The notes: generated from the sequence alone by a model not told the origin. Shown: positions 23,452-32,455, numbered from the stretch's first letter. The stretch is DNA of 34,071 bases from Succinatimonas sp. UBA6849 (GCA_002449335.1 DKDL01000108.1:32694-66764); one strand, 5' to 3'. Translations and numbers: made by a program.

Positions 23452-25464
23452 TTACAAATCAATTGAAGTAAAAGCACTTGAAGCCATGATCTTTGATGCA
23501 TGAGTGCTGTTATCTTTTACAGAGGTTGTATCAAACCAGGATAAAATCATCTTTAAAGTCTTATCTGAGACTAGACCCTGAATATGGCCTGAGAGCATTC
23601 TCTTTAAGATAAACTGACTGTCAATTCCGTCAGGAACGAAGTGTTTAACCTTACAAAGAGTATTACCGTCTTTTTCAATCTGCTGTTTAGCATTGGCAAT
23701 TAAGCTGTCAAAAGTATCAATATCATTGATTAAATGCAGATTCTTAGCGTCATATACTGTAAAGATCCTGCCTTCGGCAAACTCTCTGTAATCGACCTTT
23801 TGAAGCTCTGGATGAGCATTTCTAACAAGAGTGATGAATCTCTTATAGATTGATTCTACTGATAACTGATATTCGATCTTTTGTGACTGAGGCATTTCTC
23901 TTGCAATGGAAGTTCTAGCAAGCTCTGAGGTTTCTACACCGTCTTCATAAACACCGTACTCATTTAAGAGTTTGTCAGCGCTGATGCCCAAAGAGAACAC
24001 TCCAATTGATCCAGTGATAGTCTCTGGACTTGCGTATACATAGTCAGCAGCAGTTGAGATCCAGTAAGCACCTGAGGCTGCCAAGCCATTCATAGAAACA
24101 GTTAGTGTTTTACCAGTTTCCTTTTTAAAGTTAACCAGCATGTTTCTAATCTTTTCAGAGGCTGTAACTGAGCCACCACCTGAGTTTATGTATAAAAGCA
24201 CACTGTTTACAGATTTGTCTTTTCTAATATTATTTAAAACTTCTTTGATATTATCAGGACTAAAGGTAGTAGGAGTCTCTGTCTTATCTACAATATCTCC
24301 TATGCCGTAGATAACTGCAACTGAACTTACTTTCTTATCTGATTTCTTTGATTCTTTGTTTTTAGCTAATGAAGCTAAAGTTAAATAATCCTGATAAGCA
24401 GTAAGTTTTGGCTCAAAGATACTCTTACCCTGACCATAAAGTTTGATTAAAGAAGCGTTAAAGTCCTCTTGAGACATCAGTTCATCCACAAGATTGAGCT
24501 TCTTTAAAAGTTCAGCTTCACTGCCTTGATAATTTACCAATGTCTTAATATAGCTATCAGGTACCGCGTAGAGGTTACCAATTGTGCTTCCTGTATTAGG
24601 TCTTGAGTTTAGAGATTTTAAATAGGTAAGCCAGAGAATATTGAATGCCTTACGGTATTCTTCTTTTACAGGTTCTGACATTCTGCTAGAGGTAAATGGT
24701 TCTACAGCACTCTTAAATTCACCTGCTCTAAAGACTAAAGGGGAGAGATTAAATCTGTTTAAGAGATCTTTAAAGTAAAGAGAAGATGCTGAAAAGCCTC
24801 TAAAGGTGAAACCACCTAAAGGATCTAAGATGATCTTATCACAGGCTGTAGCAATCAAATATGATGATGCGTTATAAGAGTCTGAGTAAGCACTTACCAT
24901 TACACCAGGATTTTTCTTTTTGTAATCTAAGATTGCCTTTTTAACTCTTGAAGCAACAGGCATTGGCATTCTGTCTGTTTTTGAAAAGTTAAAGTAAACA
25001 GACTTAATTCTCTTGTCATCACTTGCTGTATTTAAAGCATCTTCAATTGAAACTACATCATTGTATTCAGGTGTATTTAAAACATCTGAAAACTGTTTTG
25101 TAAACTTAGTGTACTCGTTGTCAGGTTGAGGCATTTCATGAATGGTACCGGACAAATCAAAATAGAGAATTGGAGATACAGTTTTAGCAGAACCGTCAGC
25201 GTTAACTGCGGTGTTTTCAACCATATCTTTGGCGTTATTTGCAAAGTAAATTCCTGAGAAGATTGCAAGAATAAGCAGTAAAAAGATTAAGTTGAAAACT
25301 AAGTTTCTGGCAAAAGTAATCACAGAGCCAATAGTAAGCAGTACTTTGCCTATGTTTTTGCAGAGCTTATGAGAACTGCCTGAGGTCTTTCCTTCAATAA
25401 TGATAACAGGAGATTTTTCACTGTTATCAGTAGGGAATGACTGATTATTGTTTTCTTCACTCAT
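23452..25464 (-). CDS. sppA: signal peptide peptidase SppA, long (67-kDa) type
   Basis: This 670-residue inner-membrane serine protease cuts signal peptides left after secretion. A single membrane segment near residues 35-70 (NLVFNLIFLLLILAIFSGIYFA) anchors two S49 domains. The Lys/Ser dyad is spread across them as in E. coli SppA (K209/S409): K251 in RAGEFKSAVEPF and S464 in NGLAASGAYWIST, followed by ITGSIGVF. I use ATG 25464; an in-frame TTG four codons upstream overlaps the likely GGAA ribosome binding site. A terminator separates it from qmcA upstream, so it likely has its own promoter in the 70-nt gap. Confidence 0.94.
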   Translation of the reverse strand: MSEENNNQSFPTDNSEKSPVIIIEGKTSGSSHKLCKNIGKVLLTIGSVITFARNLVFNLIFLLLILAIFSGIYFANNAKDMVENTAVNADGSAKTVSPILYFDLSGTIHEMPQPDNEYTKFTKQFSDVLNTPEYNDVVSIEDALNTASDDKRIKSVYFNFSKTDRMPMPVASRVKKAILDYKKKNPGVMVSAYSDSYNASSYLIATACDKIILDPLGGFTFRGFSASSLYFKDLLNRFNLSPLVFRAGEFKSAVEPFTSSRMSEPVKEEYRKAFNILWLTYLKSLNSRPNTGSTIGNLYAVPDSYIKTLVNYQGSEAELLKKLNLVDELMSQEDFNASLIKLYGQGKSIFEPKLTAYQDYLTLASLAKNKESKKSDKKVSSVAVIYGIGDIVDKTETPTTFSPDNIKEVLNNIRKDKSVNSVLLYINSGGGSVTASEKIRNMLVNFKKETGKTLTVSMNGLAASGAYWISTAADYVYASPETITGSIGVFSLGISADKLLNEYGVYEDGVETSELARTSIAREMPQSQKIEYQLSVESIYKRFITLVRNAHPELQKVDYREFAEGRIFTVYDAKNLHLINDIDTFDSLIANAKQQIEKDGNTLCKVKHFVPDGIDSQFILKRMLSGHIQGLVSDKTLKMILSWFDTTSVKDNSTHASKIMASSAFTSIDL

Positions 25465-25535
25465 AATTTTTTCCAAGAATTGACATACTGATGTTTAAAA
25501 GTTACTAATGCTCATTAATATGCAGTTTGTCATAT

Positions 25536-25572
25536 AAAAAAGACAAGATCATTTTAGATGATCTTGTCTTTT
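25536..25572 (-). terminator. intrinsic terminator of the qmcA operon
   Basis: A perfect 15-bp stem (25538-25552 with 25558-25572) with an AAAAGACAAGATCAT arm and a 5-nt loop ends in six T on the minus strand. It lies between qmcA and sppA. Confidence 0.9.
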
Positions 25573-25589
25573 AAGATTGCTAAATTAAA

Positions 25590-26540
25590 TTATTTTGCTG
25601 TTTTAGTGCTCTGTACGATCTTCATGACAGAACCTACCATGCCTGAGACGTCTGAGAGGTTGCTAGGAACAATCAGAGTATTGTTGGTTTTAGCAAGATT
25701 TGAGAAGGCATCGATATACTGTTCTGCTACCTTTAAGTTAATAGCAGTGTTGCCACCTTGCTCTTCAGATGCTTTAGCAATTAAAGAAATAGCCTGAGCT
25801 GTTGCATTTGCAATAGCGATAGTAGCCTGAGCTTTACCTTCAGCTACATTGATTTCTGATTGCTTTTCACCTTCAGATTTAGCAATAGCAGCTTCTCTAG
25901 CACCAGTTGCTAAGTTAATCTGCTCCTGCTTTTTACCTTCAGACTCAGAAATAACAGCTCTCTTTTCACGCTCTGCGGTGATCTGTCTTTGCATTGCCTG
26001 TAAGATTACAGCAGGAGGGGTTAAATCTTTAATTTCATAACGAAGAACTTTAACACCCCAGTTTAGAGCAGCTTCATCAATAGCAGATACAACCTGATTG
26101 TTGATAAGATCTCTTTCTTCAAAAGTCTCATCTAAAACCATTTTACCGATTACAGAACGTAGTGTTGTCTGTGCTAACTGAGTTACAGCAATGATGTAGT
26201 TAGAGGTTCCGTAACTTGCTAGCTTTGGATCGGTTACCTGGAAATATAAAATACCGTCAACTGATAATTGGGTGTTATCACGGGTGATACATACCTGACT
26301 TGGAGTATCTAAAGGAATTTCCTTTAATGAATGTTTGTAAGCTACTTTATCAATAAAAGGAATGATGAAGTTAAGACCAGGATTTAGGACTTTGTGGAAT
26401 TTACCTAATCTTTCAATTACCCAAGCTGTCTGCTGAGGGATCACATTGATCGATTTAAAAGCAAAGATAATTGCAATTACAATTAAAACAATCGCAACTA
26501 CAAGTCCGCCTGACAAAGAGTCATCGTACATATCAAACAT
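25590..26540 (-). CDS. qmcA: SPFH/stomatin-family membrane protein, QmcA-like
   Basis: This 316-residue protein starts with a membrane segment (about 12-32, GLVVAIVLIVIAIIFAF). An SPFH (band 7) domain follows, with INVIPQQTAWVIERLGKF, NPGLNFIIPFIDKV and the DETFEERDLINN region. A long Ala/Glu-rich coiled-coil stretch (about 195-265) ends in IAKASEEQGGNTAINLKVAEQYIDAF. E. coli QmcA (305 residues) is an inner-membrane scaffold linked to FtsH. Its usual partner, an NfeD-like protein, is the next gene upstream. A GGAG site lies before the ATG, and a large inverted repeat lies between the two genes. Confidence 0.92.
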   Translation of the reverse strand: MFDMYDDSLSGGLVVAIVLIVIAIIFAFKSINVIPQQTAWVIERLGKFHKVLNPGLNFIIPFIDKVAYKHSLKEIPLDTPSQVCITRDNTQLSVDGILYFQVTDPKLASYGTSNYIIAVTQLAQTTLRSVIGKMVLDETFEERDLINNQVVSAIDEAALNWGVKVLRYEIKDLTPPAVILQAMQRQITAEREKRAVISESEGKKQEQINLATGAREAAIAKSEGEKQSEINVAEGKAQATIAIANATAQAISLIAKASEEQGGNTAINLKVAEQYIDAFSNLAKTNNTLIVPSNLSDVSGMVGSVMKIVQSTKTAK

Positions 26541-26596
26541 AATTTAAAGTCTCCGTAAAAGTTATTTTTTGAATCTTTGTTTGTCTTTATATGTTC

Positions 26597-26640
26597 TGAC
26601 CATATCTTTTGAACATATGTTTTTAACATATGAATGGTCA
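26597..26640 (-). other. nested inverted repeat in the gap between the NfeD-like gene and qmcA
   Basis: An outer pair TGACCAT (26597-26603) and ATGGTCA (26634-26640) encloses an inner 8-bp pair CATATGTT (26614-26621) and AACATATG (26625-26632) around TTT. A 10-nt bulge lies on one side and a single base on the other. No T-run follows, so it is not a classical terminator. It could be an RNA stability element, a processing site or a protein-binding palindrome. Confidence 0.55.
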
Positions 26641-26649
26641 TAATAAATC

Positions 26650-27063
26650 TTATTTTTTAAGGATAAGCCTTGTGCCTTCTACTCTATCAATTTTATAGAC
26701 ACCGCATTCTAATGAACCATTATCAGCATAAGCTGTCCATGAAGTGCCACGGTAGTTTACCTTAGCGCTACCATCGTCATTTACTTTAGTAACACTTACA
26801 ATCTGACCTTTATCTAGATTGTCACACTGAGTGTTAGGAGTGAGTTTTCTTAAGTTTCTTCTAAAGTAAAGAGCAATGATGACGCCTAAGACAATTACAA
26901 GAGCAGCTACTGTAAACTGAGCTGTAAGCGTCAGACCAAATAGAGCACAAATGCAGGCAGCTAGCGCACCTGCGCTAAAAGCTAAAAGATAGATTGTGCC
27001 TAGCATCATTTCACTGCCTAGAATTACTAGAGCTACTATTAACCAAATTAAGTAATCTGACAT
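26650..27063 (-). CDS. NfeD-like membrane protein (YbbJ type)
   Basis: This 137-residue protein has an N-terminal membrane part of two to three segments: LIWLIVALVILGSEMMLGTIYLLAFSAGA, ALAACICALFGLTL and FTVAALVIVLGVIIALYF. A short C-terminal beta domain of the OB-fold type typical of NfeD proteins follows (GQIVSVTKVNDDGSAKVNYRGTSWTAY). Partners of SPFH proteins have this architecture; E. coli ybbJ and qmcA are adjacent in the same order. It starts 14 nt after the upstream membrane protein gene, with GGAG and AAGG near the ATG, so they are cotranscribed. Confidence 0.85.
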   Translation of the reverse strand: MSDYLIWLIVALVILGSEMMLGTIYLLAFSAGALAACICALFGLTLTAQFTVAALVIVLGVIIALYFRRNLRKLTPNTQCDNLDKGQIVSVTKVNDDGSAKVNYRGTSWTAYADNGSLECGVYKIDRVEGTRLILKK

Positions 27064-27077
27064 ACCTTACTCCCAAG

Positions 27078-27686
27078 CTATTTCTTTTTAGGTTTCTTTT
27101 TAAAGATATTGAAAAATATCAGAGCAAAGAAAATTGGAACAAAAAGTCTAATCAATCTTTCTGGATTATCTGAAACTACAATGAAGCTAAAGAACACAAA
27201 GACGCAAGCTACAATTAAGAAAGACACAAAAGGAGAAGTCTTTTTAGGAGCTTTGCTTGCGTTCTGATTAACAGAACCGCCAGAAGATGCATTTTGGTAT
27301 GCACTCTGATTTGAAGTTACCTTAGCCTTGCTACTCTGGCTTAGATTATTTCTTTGAGCTCTATAGGCATTGTCTCTGGCATCTTTTGGAGCAGACGCTA
27401 CAGTAGAGAAATTACCTACGTTTGCTTTTACATGAGAACGAGTCTTTTTAACAGGAATTACTACATCATCAGCAAAAGAGTCTTCAGCCGAGTAGAAATC
27501 TTCTGATGATGCGTTGCTGGAGTTTACTTTGCTTAACTCGTTGATTGCATCTTTTTGAATGTGAGCCTGATGATTGGCATTGCTTTTTACAATGTCATTT
27601 TTCATGGCTGTGATGTTTTTCTTTTCTAACTGCTTTACTAGTGCAACAAAGTCGCCATCTTTAGGCTCTAAAGAGTAGTTGTTCAT
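27078..27686 (-). CDS. small membrane protein of unknown function, first gene of the qmcA operon
   Basis: I do not recognise this 202-residue protein. Residues 1 to about 145 are hydrophilic and rich in Lys, Asn, Ser and Ala, probably disordered and cytoplasmic. Two hydrophobic segments follow (about 150-170, SFLIVACVFVFFSFIVV, and 180-195, LFVPIFFALIFFNIF), and the tail is basic (KKKPKKK). The last two segments therefore form a hairpin with both ends in the cytoplasm. I use ATG 27686; an in-frame TTG four codons upstream belongs to the GGA ribosome binding region. Its position directly before the NfeD-like and SPFH genes suggests a link to that membrane scaffold, which is inference only. Confidence 0.7.
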   Translation of the reverse strand: MNNYSLEPKDGDFVALVKQLEKKNITAMKNDIVKSNANHQAHIQKDAINELSKVNSSNASSEDFYSAEDSFADDVVIPVKKTRSHVKANVGNFSTVASAPKDARDNAYRAQRNNLSQSSKAKVTSNQSAYQNASSGGSVNQNASKAPKKTSPFVSFLIVACVFVFFSFIVVSDNPERLIRLFVPIFFALIFFNIFKKKPKKK

Positions 27687-27880
27687 TATTTTATCCAAAA
27701 TCTAAAACTTGTCAGATAGTAACACAAGTTCAAAGTGATTAGGATGTTATAACAGACAAATCTTATACAAAAATTAGCTTTGACTAATCTTGAAAATTAT
27801 ATTTTTCAATCCTTTTTCAGATGCTCAATTGCAAAAAGAAATTGAGAACATACCTCTATACAAAAAAATCATCTTGAAAA

Positions 27881-27911
27881 CTGATAAAACGATCACTTTT
27901 TCTTGTATAAT
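27881..27911 (+). promoter_or_regulatory. predicted promoter of guaB-guaA
   Basis: A perfect TATAAT (27906-27911) lies 34 nt before the guaB ATG. The best -35 is CTGATA (27881-27886) at 19 nt, or GATAAA at 17 nt, both weak. No PurR-type palindrome was seen. Confidence 0.5.
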
Positions 27912-27945
27912 GTCCGATCAAATTTTACAAGTTTTGGAGGAATTT

Positions 27946-29412
27946 ATGCTACGCATTATGGAAGAGGCTTTAACATACGATGACGTACTGTTAGTGCCTG
28001 CACATTCAACTGTTTTACCAAACACTGCAGATCTTCGTACCAGATTGACCTCCAACATTCAGTTGAACATTCCAATGATCTCATCTGCAATGGATACCGT
28101 TACCGAATCAAACCTTGCAATTGCTCTAGCTCAGGAAGGTGGTATTGGTTTCATTCACAAGAACATGTCTATTGAAAGACAGGCTCAGGAAGTTGCTCGT
28201 GTAAAGCGTTTTGAAAACGGTATGGTAACTAAGCCTGTTACAGTACATCCTGATAACACCATCAATCAGGTTCGCCAGATGGCAGCTAAATATGGTTTCT
28301 ACGGTTTCCCTGTAGTAGATGAGAAAGACAACTTATTAGGTATCATCACCGGTCGTGACACCCGTTTCTTAACCAACGGTGAGGTTAAGGTTCACGAGGT
28401 TATGACTCCTAAAGATCGTCTTGTTACTGTAAGAGAAAATGAGTCTCGCGAAAACGTTCAGGCTTTAATGCAGAAACATCGTATTGAGAAAGTTTTAGTA
28501 GTTGACGATGCTTTCCACTTAAAGGGACTTATTACTGTAAAAGATTTCCAGAAATCATCAAACAAGCCAAATGCATGTAAAGATGCTTTAGGCAGATTAA
28601 GAGTTGGTGCTGCAATTGGTGCTGGCGCTGGCAATGAAGACAGAGCAAAGGCTCTAGTTGAAGCAGGTGTTGATGTTCTGTTAGTTGATTCATCACACGG
28701 TCATTCACAGGGCGTTTTAGACAGATTAAAGTGGTTACGTAAAGAATATCCTGAACTACCAATCATCGGTGGTAACGTAGCTACTGCAGCAGGTGCTTTA
28801 GCTTTAGCAGATGCTGGTGTAAGCGCTGTTAAGGTTGGTATTGGTCCTGGCTCAATTTGTACAACCAGAATCGTAACTGGTTGCGGTGTTCCTCAGATGA
28901 CTGCAGTATCAAATGCTGTTGAAGCTTTAAAGGGCACAGACATTACTGTTATCGCTGATGGTGGTATCCGCTATTCAGGTGATATTGCAAAGGCACTAGC
29001 AGCTGGCGCAAACTGTGTAATGGTAGGCTCAATGTTCGCTGGTACAGAAGAGGCTCCAGGTGAGATTGAAATCTATCAGGGTCGTTCATTCAAGTCATAC
29101 CGTGGCATGGGCTCTTTAGCTGCTATGTCAAAGGGTTCTGCTGACCGTTACTTCCAGTCAGACAATGCTGCTGACAAGTTAGTACCAGAAGGTATTGAAG
29201 GTCGTGTTGCATATAAGGGCTTATTACACAACATCATTCATCAGCAGATGGGCGGTTTACGTGCTGCTATGGGCTTGACCGGTTGTGCAACAATCGATGA
29301 CTTACGTACTAAAGCTCAGTTCGTACGTATTACTAGTGCTGGTTTCCATGAGTCACATGTTCATGACGTAACCATCACTAAGGAAGCTCCAAACTATCAG
29401 AGCCACGTCTAA
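27946..29412 (+). CDS. guaB: IMP dehydrogenase
   Basis: This 488-residue enzyme oxidises IMP to XMP, the first step to GMP, and equals E. coli GuaB in length. The barrel begins ALTYDDVLLVPAHSTVLP. A pair of CBS domains sits at about 93-205. The catalytic loop has C305 in GPGSICTTRIV, and YRGMGSLAAM precedes the flap region. The ATG at 27946 has GGAGG (27936-27940) upstream and gives MLRIMEEALTYDD, matching the family. Reading the frame back to 27790 would add 52 residues that overlap the promoter, so I reject that longer form. guaA follows after 64 nt. Confidence 0.98.
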   Translation: MLRIMEEALTYDDVLLVPAHSTVLPNTADLRTRLTSNIQLNIPMISSAMDTVTESNLAIALAQEGGIGFIHKNMSIERQAQEVARVKRFENGMVTKPVTVHPDNTINQVRQMAAKYGFYGFPVVDEKDNLLGIITGRDTRFLTNGEVKVHEVMTPKDRLVTVRENESRENVQALMQKHRIEKVLVVDDAFHLKGLITVKDFQKSSNKPNACKDALGRLRVGAAIGAGAGNEDRAKALVEAGVDVLLVDSSHGHSQGVLDRLKWLRKEYPELPIIGGNVATAAGALALADAGVSAVKVGIGPGSICTTRIVTGCGVPQMTAVSNAVEALKGTDITVIADGGIRYSGDIAKALAAGANCVMVGSMFAGTEEAPGEIEIYQGRSFKSYRGMGSLAAMSKGSADRYFQSDNAADKLVPEGIEGRVAYKGLLHNIIHQQMGGLRAAMGLTGCATIDDLRTKAQFVRITSAGFHESHVHDVTITKEAPNYQSHV

Positions 29413-29421
29413 TATTTCATG

Positions 29422-29454
29422 ATGCACCTGCAATGCAGGTGCATTTGTCGTTTT
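29422..29454 (+). terminator. hairpin between guaB and guaA, possible partial terminator
   Basis: A perfect 10-bp stem ATGCACCTGC / GCAGGTGCAT with an AAT loop is followed by an interrupted T-run (TTTGTCGTTTT). The broken tail suggests incomplete termination or a transcript-end stabiliser that sets guaB above guaA. Confidence 0.5.
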
Positions 29455-29476
29455 AAATCTATCAAGAGATTCATTT

Positions 29477-31045
29477 ATGTCTTCACAGAACATCCATTCT
29501 GAAAAGATCCTCATCTTAGATTTCGGTTCTCAGGTGACACAGCTGATTGCCCGCCGTGTACGTGAAATCGGTGTTTACTGCGAAATTTATCCATTTGATG
29601 CAGATCTTAATTTAATCAAGAATTTCGGTGCTCAGGGTATCATCCTTTCAGGCGGTCCTGAGTCAACAACAGAGGCTGGTTCTCCACGTGCTCCTATGTG
29701 GGTATATGAGGCTGGTGTTCCTGTTCTTGGTATCTGCTATGGCTTGCAGACAATGTCAGTTCAGTTAGGTGGTAAGGTTCAAGGTTCATCTAAACGTGAA
29801 TACGGCCACGCAACTGTTGAAATCAAAGCAGAGTGCCCTCTATTTGATAATCTAACTGATCATGAAGGTGAGCATAAGCTAGATGTTTGGATGTCTCATG
29901 GTGACAAGGTAACTGCAATCCCTGAAGGTTTTACAACTGTAGGTAGCACTGACACTTGCCCATACGCAGCTATTTACAACAAAGATAAGAAATTCTTTGG
30001 TGTTCAGTTCCATCCTGAGGTAACCCACTCAAAGCAGGGCGGTGAGATCTTAAAACGCTTTTTGCTTGATGTTTGTGGCTTACACGCATTATGGTCACCT
30101 AGCGCTATTATCGAAGATGCTGTACAGAGAATTCGTGAGCAGGTAGGCGACAAGAAAGTTTTATTAGGTCTATCAGGTGGTGTTGATTCATCAGTTACTG
30201 CTTTACTATTACAAAAGGCAATCGGTAAACAGTTAACCTGTGTATTCGTTGATAACGGTTTATTACGTTTAAACGAAGGTGCTCAGGTAAAAGAGATGTT
30301 TGCTCCTTTAGATTTGAACTTTGTCTATGCTGATGCTTCAGACAGATTCTTGGACGCCTTAAAAGGTATTTCTGATCCAGAATTAAAGCGTAAGGCTATC
30401 GGTAAGACCTTCATTGACGTTTTTGCTGATGAGGCAAGAAAGTTAGAAGGTGTTGAGTTCTTAGCTCAAGGCACCATTTACCCAGATGTTATCGAATCAG
30501 CTGCTGCTAAATCAGGCAAAGCACACGTAATTAAGTCTCACCACAATGTAGGTGGTCTACCTAAGGACTTAAAGTTCAAGTTAGTTGAGCCTTTACGTGA
30601 GCTGTTCAAGGATGAAGTAAGACGTATTGGTGTAGCTTTAGGTTTACCTGAGGCTATGGTAATGAGACATCCTTTCCCAGGTCCAGGTTTAGGTGTCCGT
30701 GTCCTAGGTGAAGTTAAGAAGGAATACTTAGATCTGTTACGTCAGGCTGATGCAATCTTCATGGAAGAGTTAAACAAGTCAGGCTGGTATCAGAAAGTAA
30801 GCCAGGCTTTCACTGTATTCTTACCAGTTCGTGCCGTAGGTGTTATGGGTGATCATCGTAGCTATGATTACGTAGTGTCTTTACGTGCTGTTAAGACTAT
30901 CGATTTTATGACCGCAAAGTGGGCTGAGTTACCATATGATTTATTAGGTCATATTTCAAATCGTATCATTAACGAAATCAATGGTATTTCAAGAGTTGTT
31001 TATGATATCTCTGGAAAACCACCAGCAACTATTGAGTGGGAATAA
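29477..31045 (+). CDS. guaA: GMP synthase (glutamine-hydrolysing)
   Basis: This 522-residue enzyme aminates XMP to GMP with ATP and glutamine (E. coli GuaA is 525). The N-terminal class I amidotransferase has C87 in GICYGLQ, and H179 and E181 in QFHPEV. The ATP-pyrophosphatase domain has the P-loop SGGVDSSV at about 233-240. The C-terminal dimerisation domain contains HPFPGPGLGVRVLG and ends KPPATIEWE, the conserved terminus. It is in the guaBA operon, with a strong terminator after it. Confidence 0.98.
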   Translation: MSSQNIHSEKILILDFGSQVTQLIARRVREIGVYCEIYPFDADLNLIKNFGAQGIILSGGPESTTEAGSPRAPMWVYEAGVPVLGICYGLQTMSVQLGGKVQGSSKREYGHATVEIKAECPLFDNLTDHEGEHKLDVWMSHGDKVTAIPEGFTTVGSTDTCPYAAIYNKDKKFFGVQFHPEVTHSKQGGEILKRFLLDVCGLHALWSPSAIIEDAVQRIREQVGDKKVLLGLSGGVDSSVTALLLQKAIGKQLTCVFVDNGLLRLNEGAQVKEMFAPLDLNFVYADASDRFLDALKGISDPELKRKAIGKTFIDVFADEARKLEGVEFLAQGTIYPDVIESAAAKSGKAHVIKSHHNVGGLPKDLKFKLVEPLRELFKDEVRRIGVALGLPEAMVMRHPFPGPGLGVRVLGEVKKEYLDLLRQADAIFMEELNKSGWYQKVSQAFTVFLPVRAVGVMGDHRSYDYVVSLRAVKTIDFMTAKWAELPYDLLGHISNRIINEINGISRVVYDISGKPPATIEWE

Positions 31046-31080
31046 TTCCCCTAAGTGGTAATAAGCTTTAATTGATAGCA

Positions 31081-31114
31081 AGTACCGCAGTCAAAATCTG
31101 CGGTATTTTTTTTT
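31081..31114 (+). terminator. intrinsic terminator of guaBA
   Basis: TACCGCAG (31083-31090) and CTGCGGTA (31098-31105) form an 8-bp stem with a 7-nt loop, followed by nine T. Confidence 0.92.
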
Positions 31115-31198
31115 GATTTTGTGAATATTTTGCTTATTATCAAGTTTTACAGGATTCTGATCCCTTAAAATTGTCAGATAAATTTTTGGAATTTCAGT

Positions 31199-32419
31199 AT
31201 GACAGTTATGATTACAGATACAAATAAAGACTTTAACAAATGGATTAAAATTGCACTGCGTGATCTTGAAAAAGAACACTGGAGTGAAGCTCAGGAAAAG
31301 ATCTCTATCTTAAAAGAAGAAAATCCAAATAGCACTGAACTTTTAATTTTAAAATTACTTTTGCAATTCAAAATTAAAGGTTTAAGCGGTCTTAAAAAAC
31401 TGTCAAAAGTAAGACTTAATATGATTAAGTCTACAGAGGAATATCCTTTAATTGAAAAAGGTGAAGAGAGCCAGGTAAGGGAGCATTTCTTAGGAATTAT
31501 CGCTCGTCGTGAGCACAAATTAGAACACGGAAAAAGTTCAACTTCACGTCTTTCAGCCTACATTATTCCTGGTCTTGCTGTAGCTATTTTAATTTTTTCA
31601 GCCGGCGCTGTGGTAAATGACAAATTTATCAAAGACAAGCCATATGATTATCAGCCTATTGATAAGACCGAATTAAGAAAGCTAATTAAGAATAAGAAAG
31701 TTCGTCTAGACAGAATTGATACTAGCAAGATCACTGATATGAGTTATCTCTTTGCAAAGTGTGACTATATCAGTAATGACTCTGAATATATTAGAGTCAA
31801 GAGAACTTGCCGTAAGGACGAGGTTAGAAAAGACTACAAAGGCATTGAAAAGTGGAATGTTTCTTCAGTTGTAAACATGCAGTCGATGTTCTTTGAAGCA
31901 GATTCCTTTAATGAGCCAATTGATACTTGGAATGTCTCAAATGTTCAGAACATGAAAGGCATGTTCTATGAGTTAAAGAACTTTAATCAGCCTTTAAATT
32001 CATGGAATGTATCTAATGTAAGAACCATGGCATACATGTTCTTTGGTGCAAGTGCGTTCAATCAGGACATCAGTGCTTGGGATGTTTCAAAAGTAGAGAA
32101 CATGTCAAGTATGTTCTTTGGAGCAAAATCCTTTAATAAGCCAGTTGAAAACTGGAATGTTTCTAGAGTATCTAACATGGCATATATGTTCAGAGAAGCT
32201 GAGAACTTCAATCAGCCTCTAGAAAAATGGGATCTTGCAACTCTGCAAAACGCACCAGGTATGTTCACAGATGCCAAAGCATTTAACCAGCCTTTAAAGA
32301 ATTTTGATTTAACAGGTGTATCTTCATACAAGATGTTCGCAGGTGCTTCATCATTCAAGCAAGAATATCCTACAGGTTGCTCTGACAACTGTTCATTCAA
32401 AAAGCAAGAGAATGAATAA
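31199..32419 (+). CDS. membrane-anchored DUF285 (BspA-like repeat) protein
   Basis: This 406-residue protein has three parts. Residues 1-115 are charged and helical without a signal peptide; HWSEAQEKISILKEENPNS is reminiscent of a single TPR unit. Residues about 118-139 form one membrane segment (SAYIIPGLAVAILIFSAGAVV). Residues about 170-390 hold six full 25-residue repeats of the form WNVSNVxNMxxMFxxAxxFNQPL plus degenerate ones, which is DUF285 (PF03382-like). Such repeats occur in surface proteins of mycoplasmas, Listeria and gut bacteria. The positive residues before the segment (REHKLEHGKSSTSR) predict the N-domain inside and the repeats outside. Two late cysteines (CSDNC) could form a disulfide. 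No terminator separates it from the hydrolase 36 nt downstream. Its function is unknown. An alternative start is ATG 31208. Confidence 0.85.
   Translation: MTVMITDTNKDFNKWIKIALRDLEKEHWSEAQEKISILKEENPNSTELLILKLLLQFKIKGLSGLKKLSKVRLNMIKSTEEYPLIEKGEESQVREHFLGIIARREHKLEHGKSSTSRLSAYIIPGLAVAILIFSAGAVVNDKFIKDKPYDYQPIDKTELRKLIKNKKVRLDRIDTSKITDMSYLFAKCDYISNDSEYIRVKRTCRKDEVRKDYKGIEKWNVSSVVNMQSMFFEADSFNEPIDTWNVSNVQNMKGMFYELKNFNQPLNSWNVSNVRTMAYMFFGASAFNQDISAWDVSKVENMSSMFFGAKSFNKPVENWNVSRVSNMAYMFREAENFNQPLEKWDLATLQNAPGMFTDAKAFNQPLKNFDLTGVSSYKMFAGASSFKQEYPTGCSDNCSFKKQENE
31853..32302 (+). repeat. six tandem 75-nt repeats encoding DUF285 units
   Basis: Each unit encodes 25 residues beginning WNVS or WDVS and ending FNQPLxx. 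The seventh unit is partial (FDLTGVSSYKMFAGASSF), and a degenerate unit (TDMSYLFAKC) precedes the array. The spacing is exactly 25 residues throughout, with codon-level divergence between copies. Confidence 0.88.
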
Positions 32420-32455
32420 GAACAGATAATCAAAGCTTAGTAAGGAAAATTTACA

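Noticed and set aside
27790..27945. In-frame extension of guaB by 52 codons upstream
   Set aside because: It overlaps the likely promoter (TATAAT at 27906), has no ribosome binding site, and the residues do not belong to the IMP dehydrogenase family. ATG 27946 with GGAGG gives exactly the family length.
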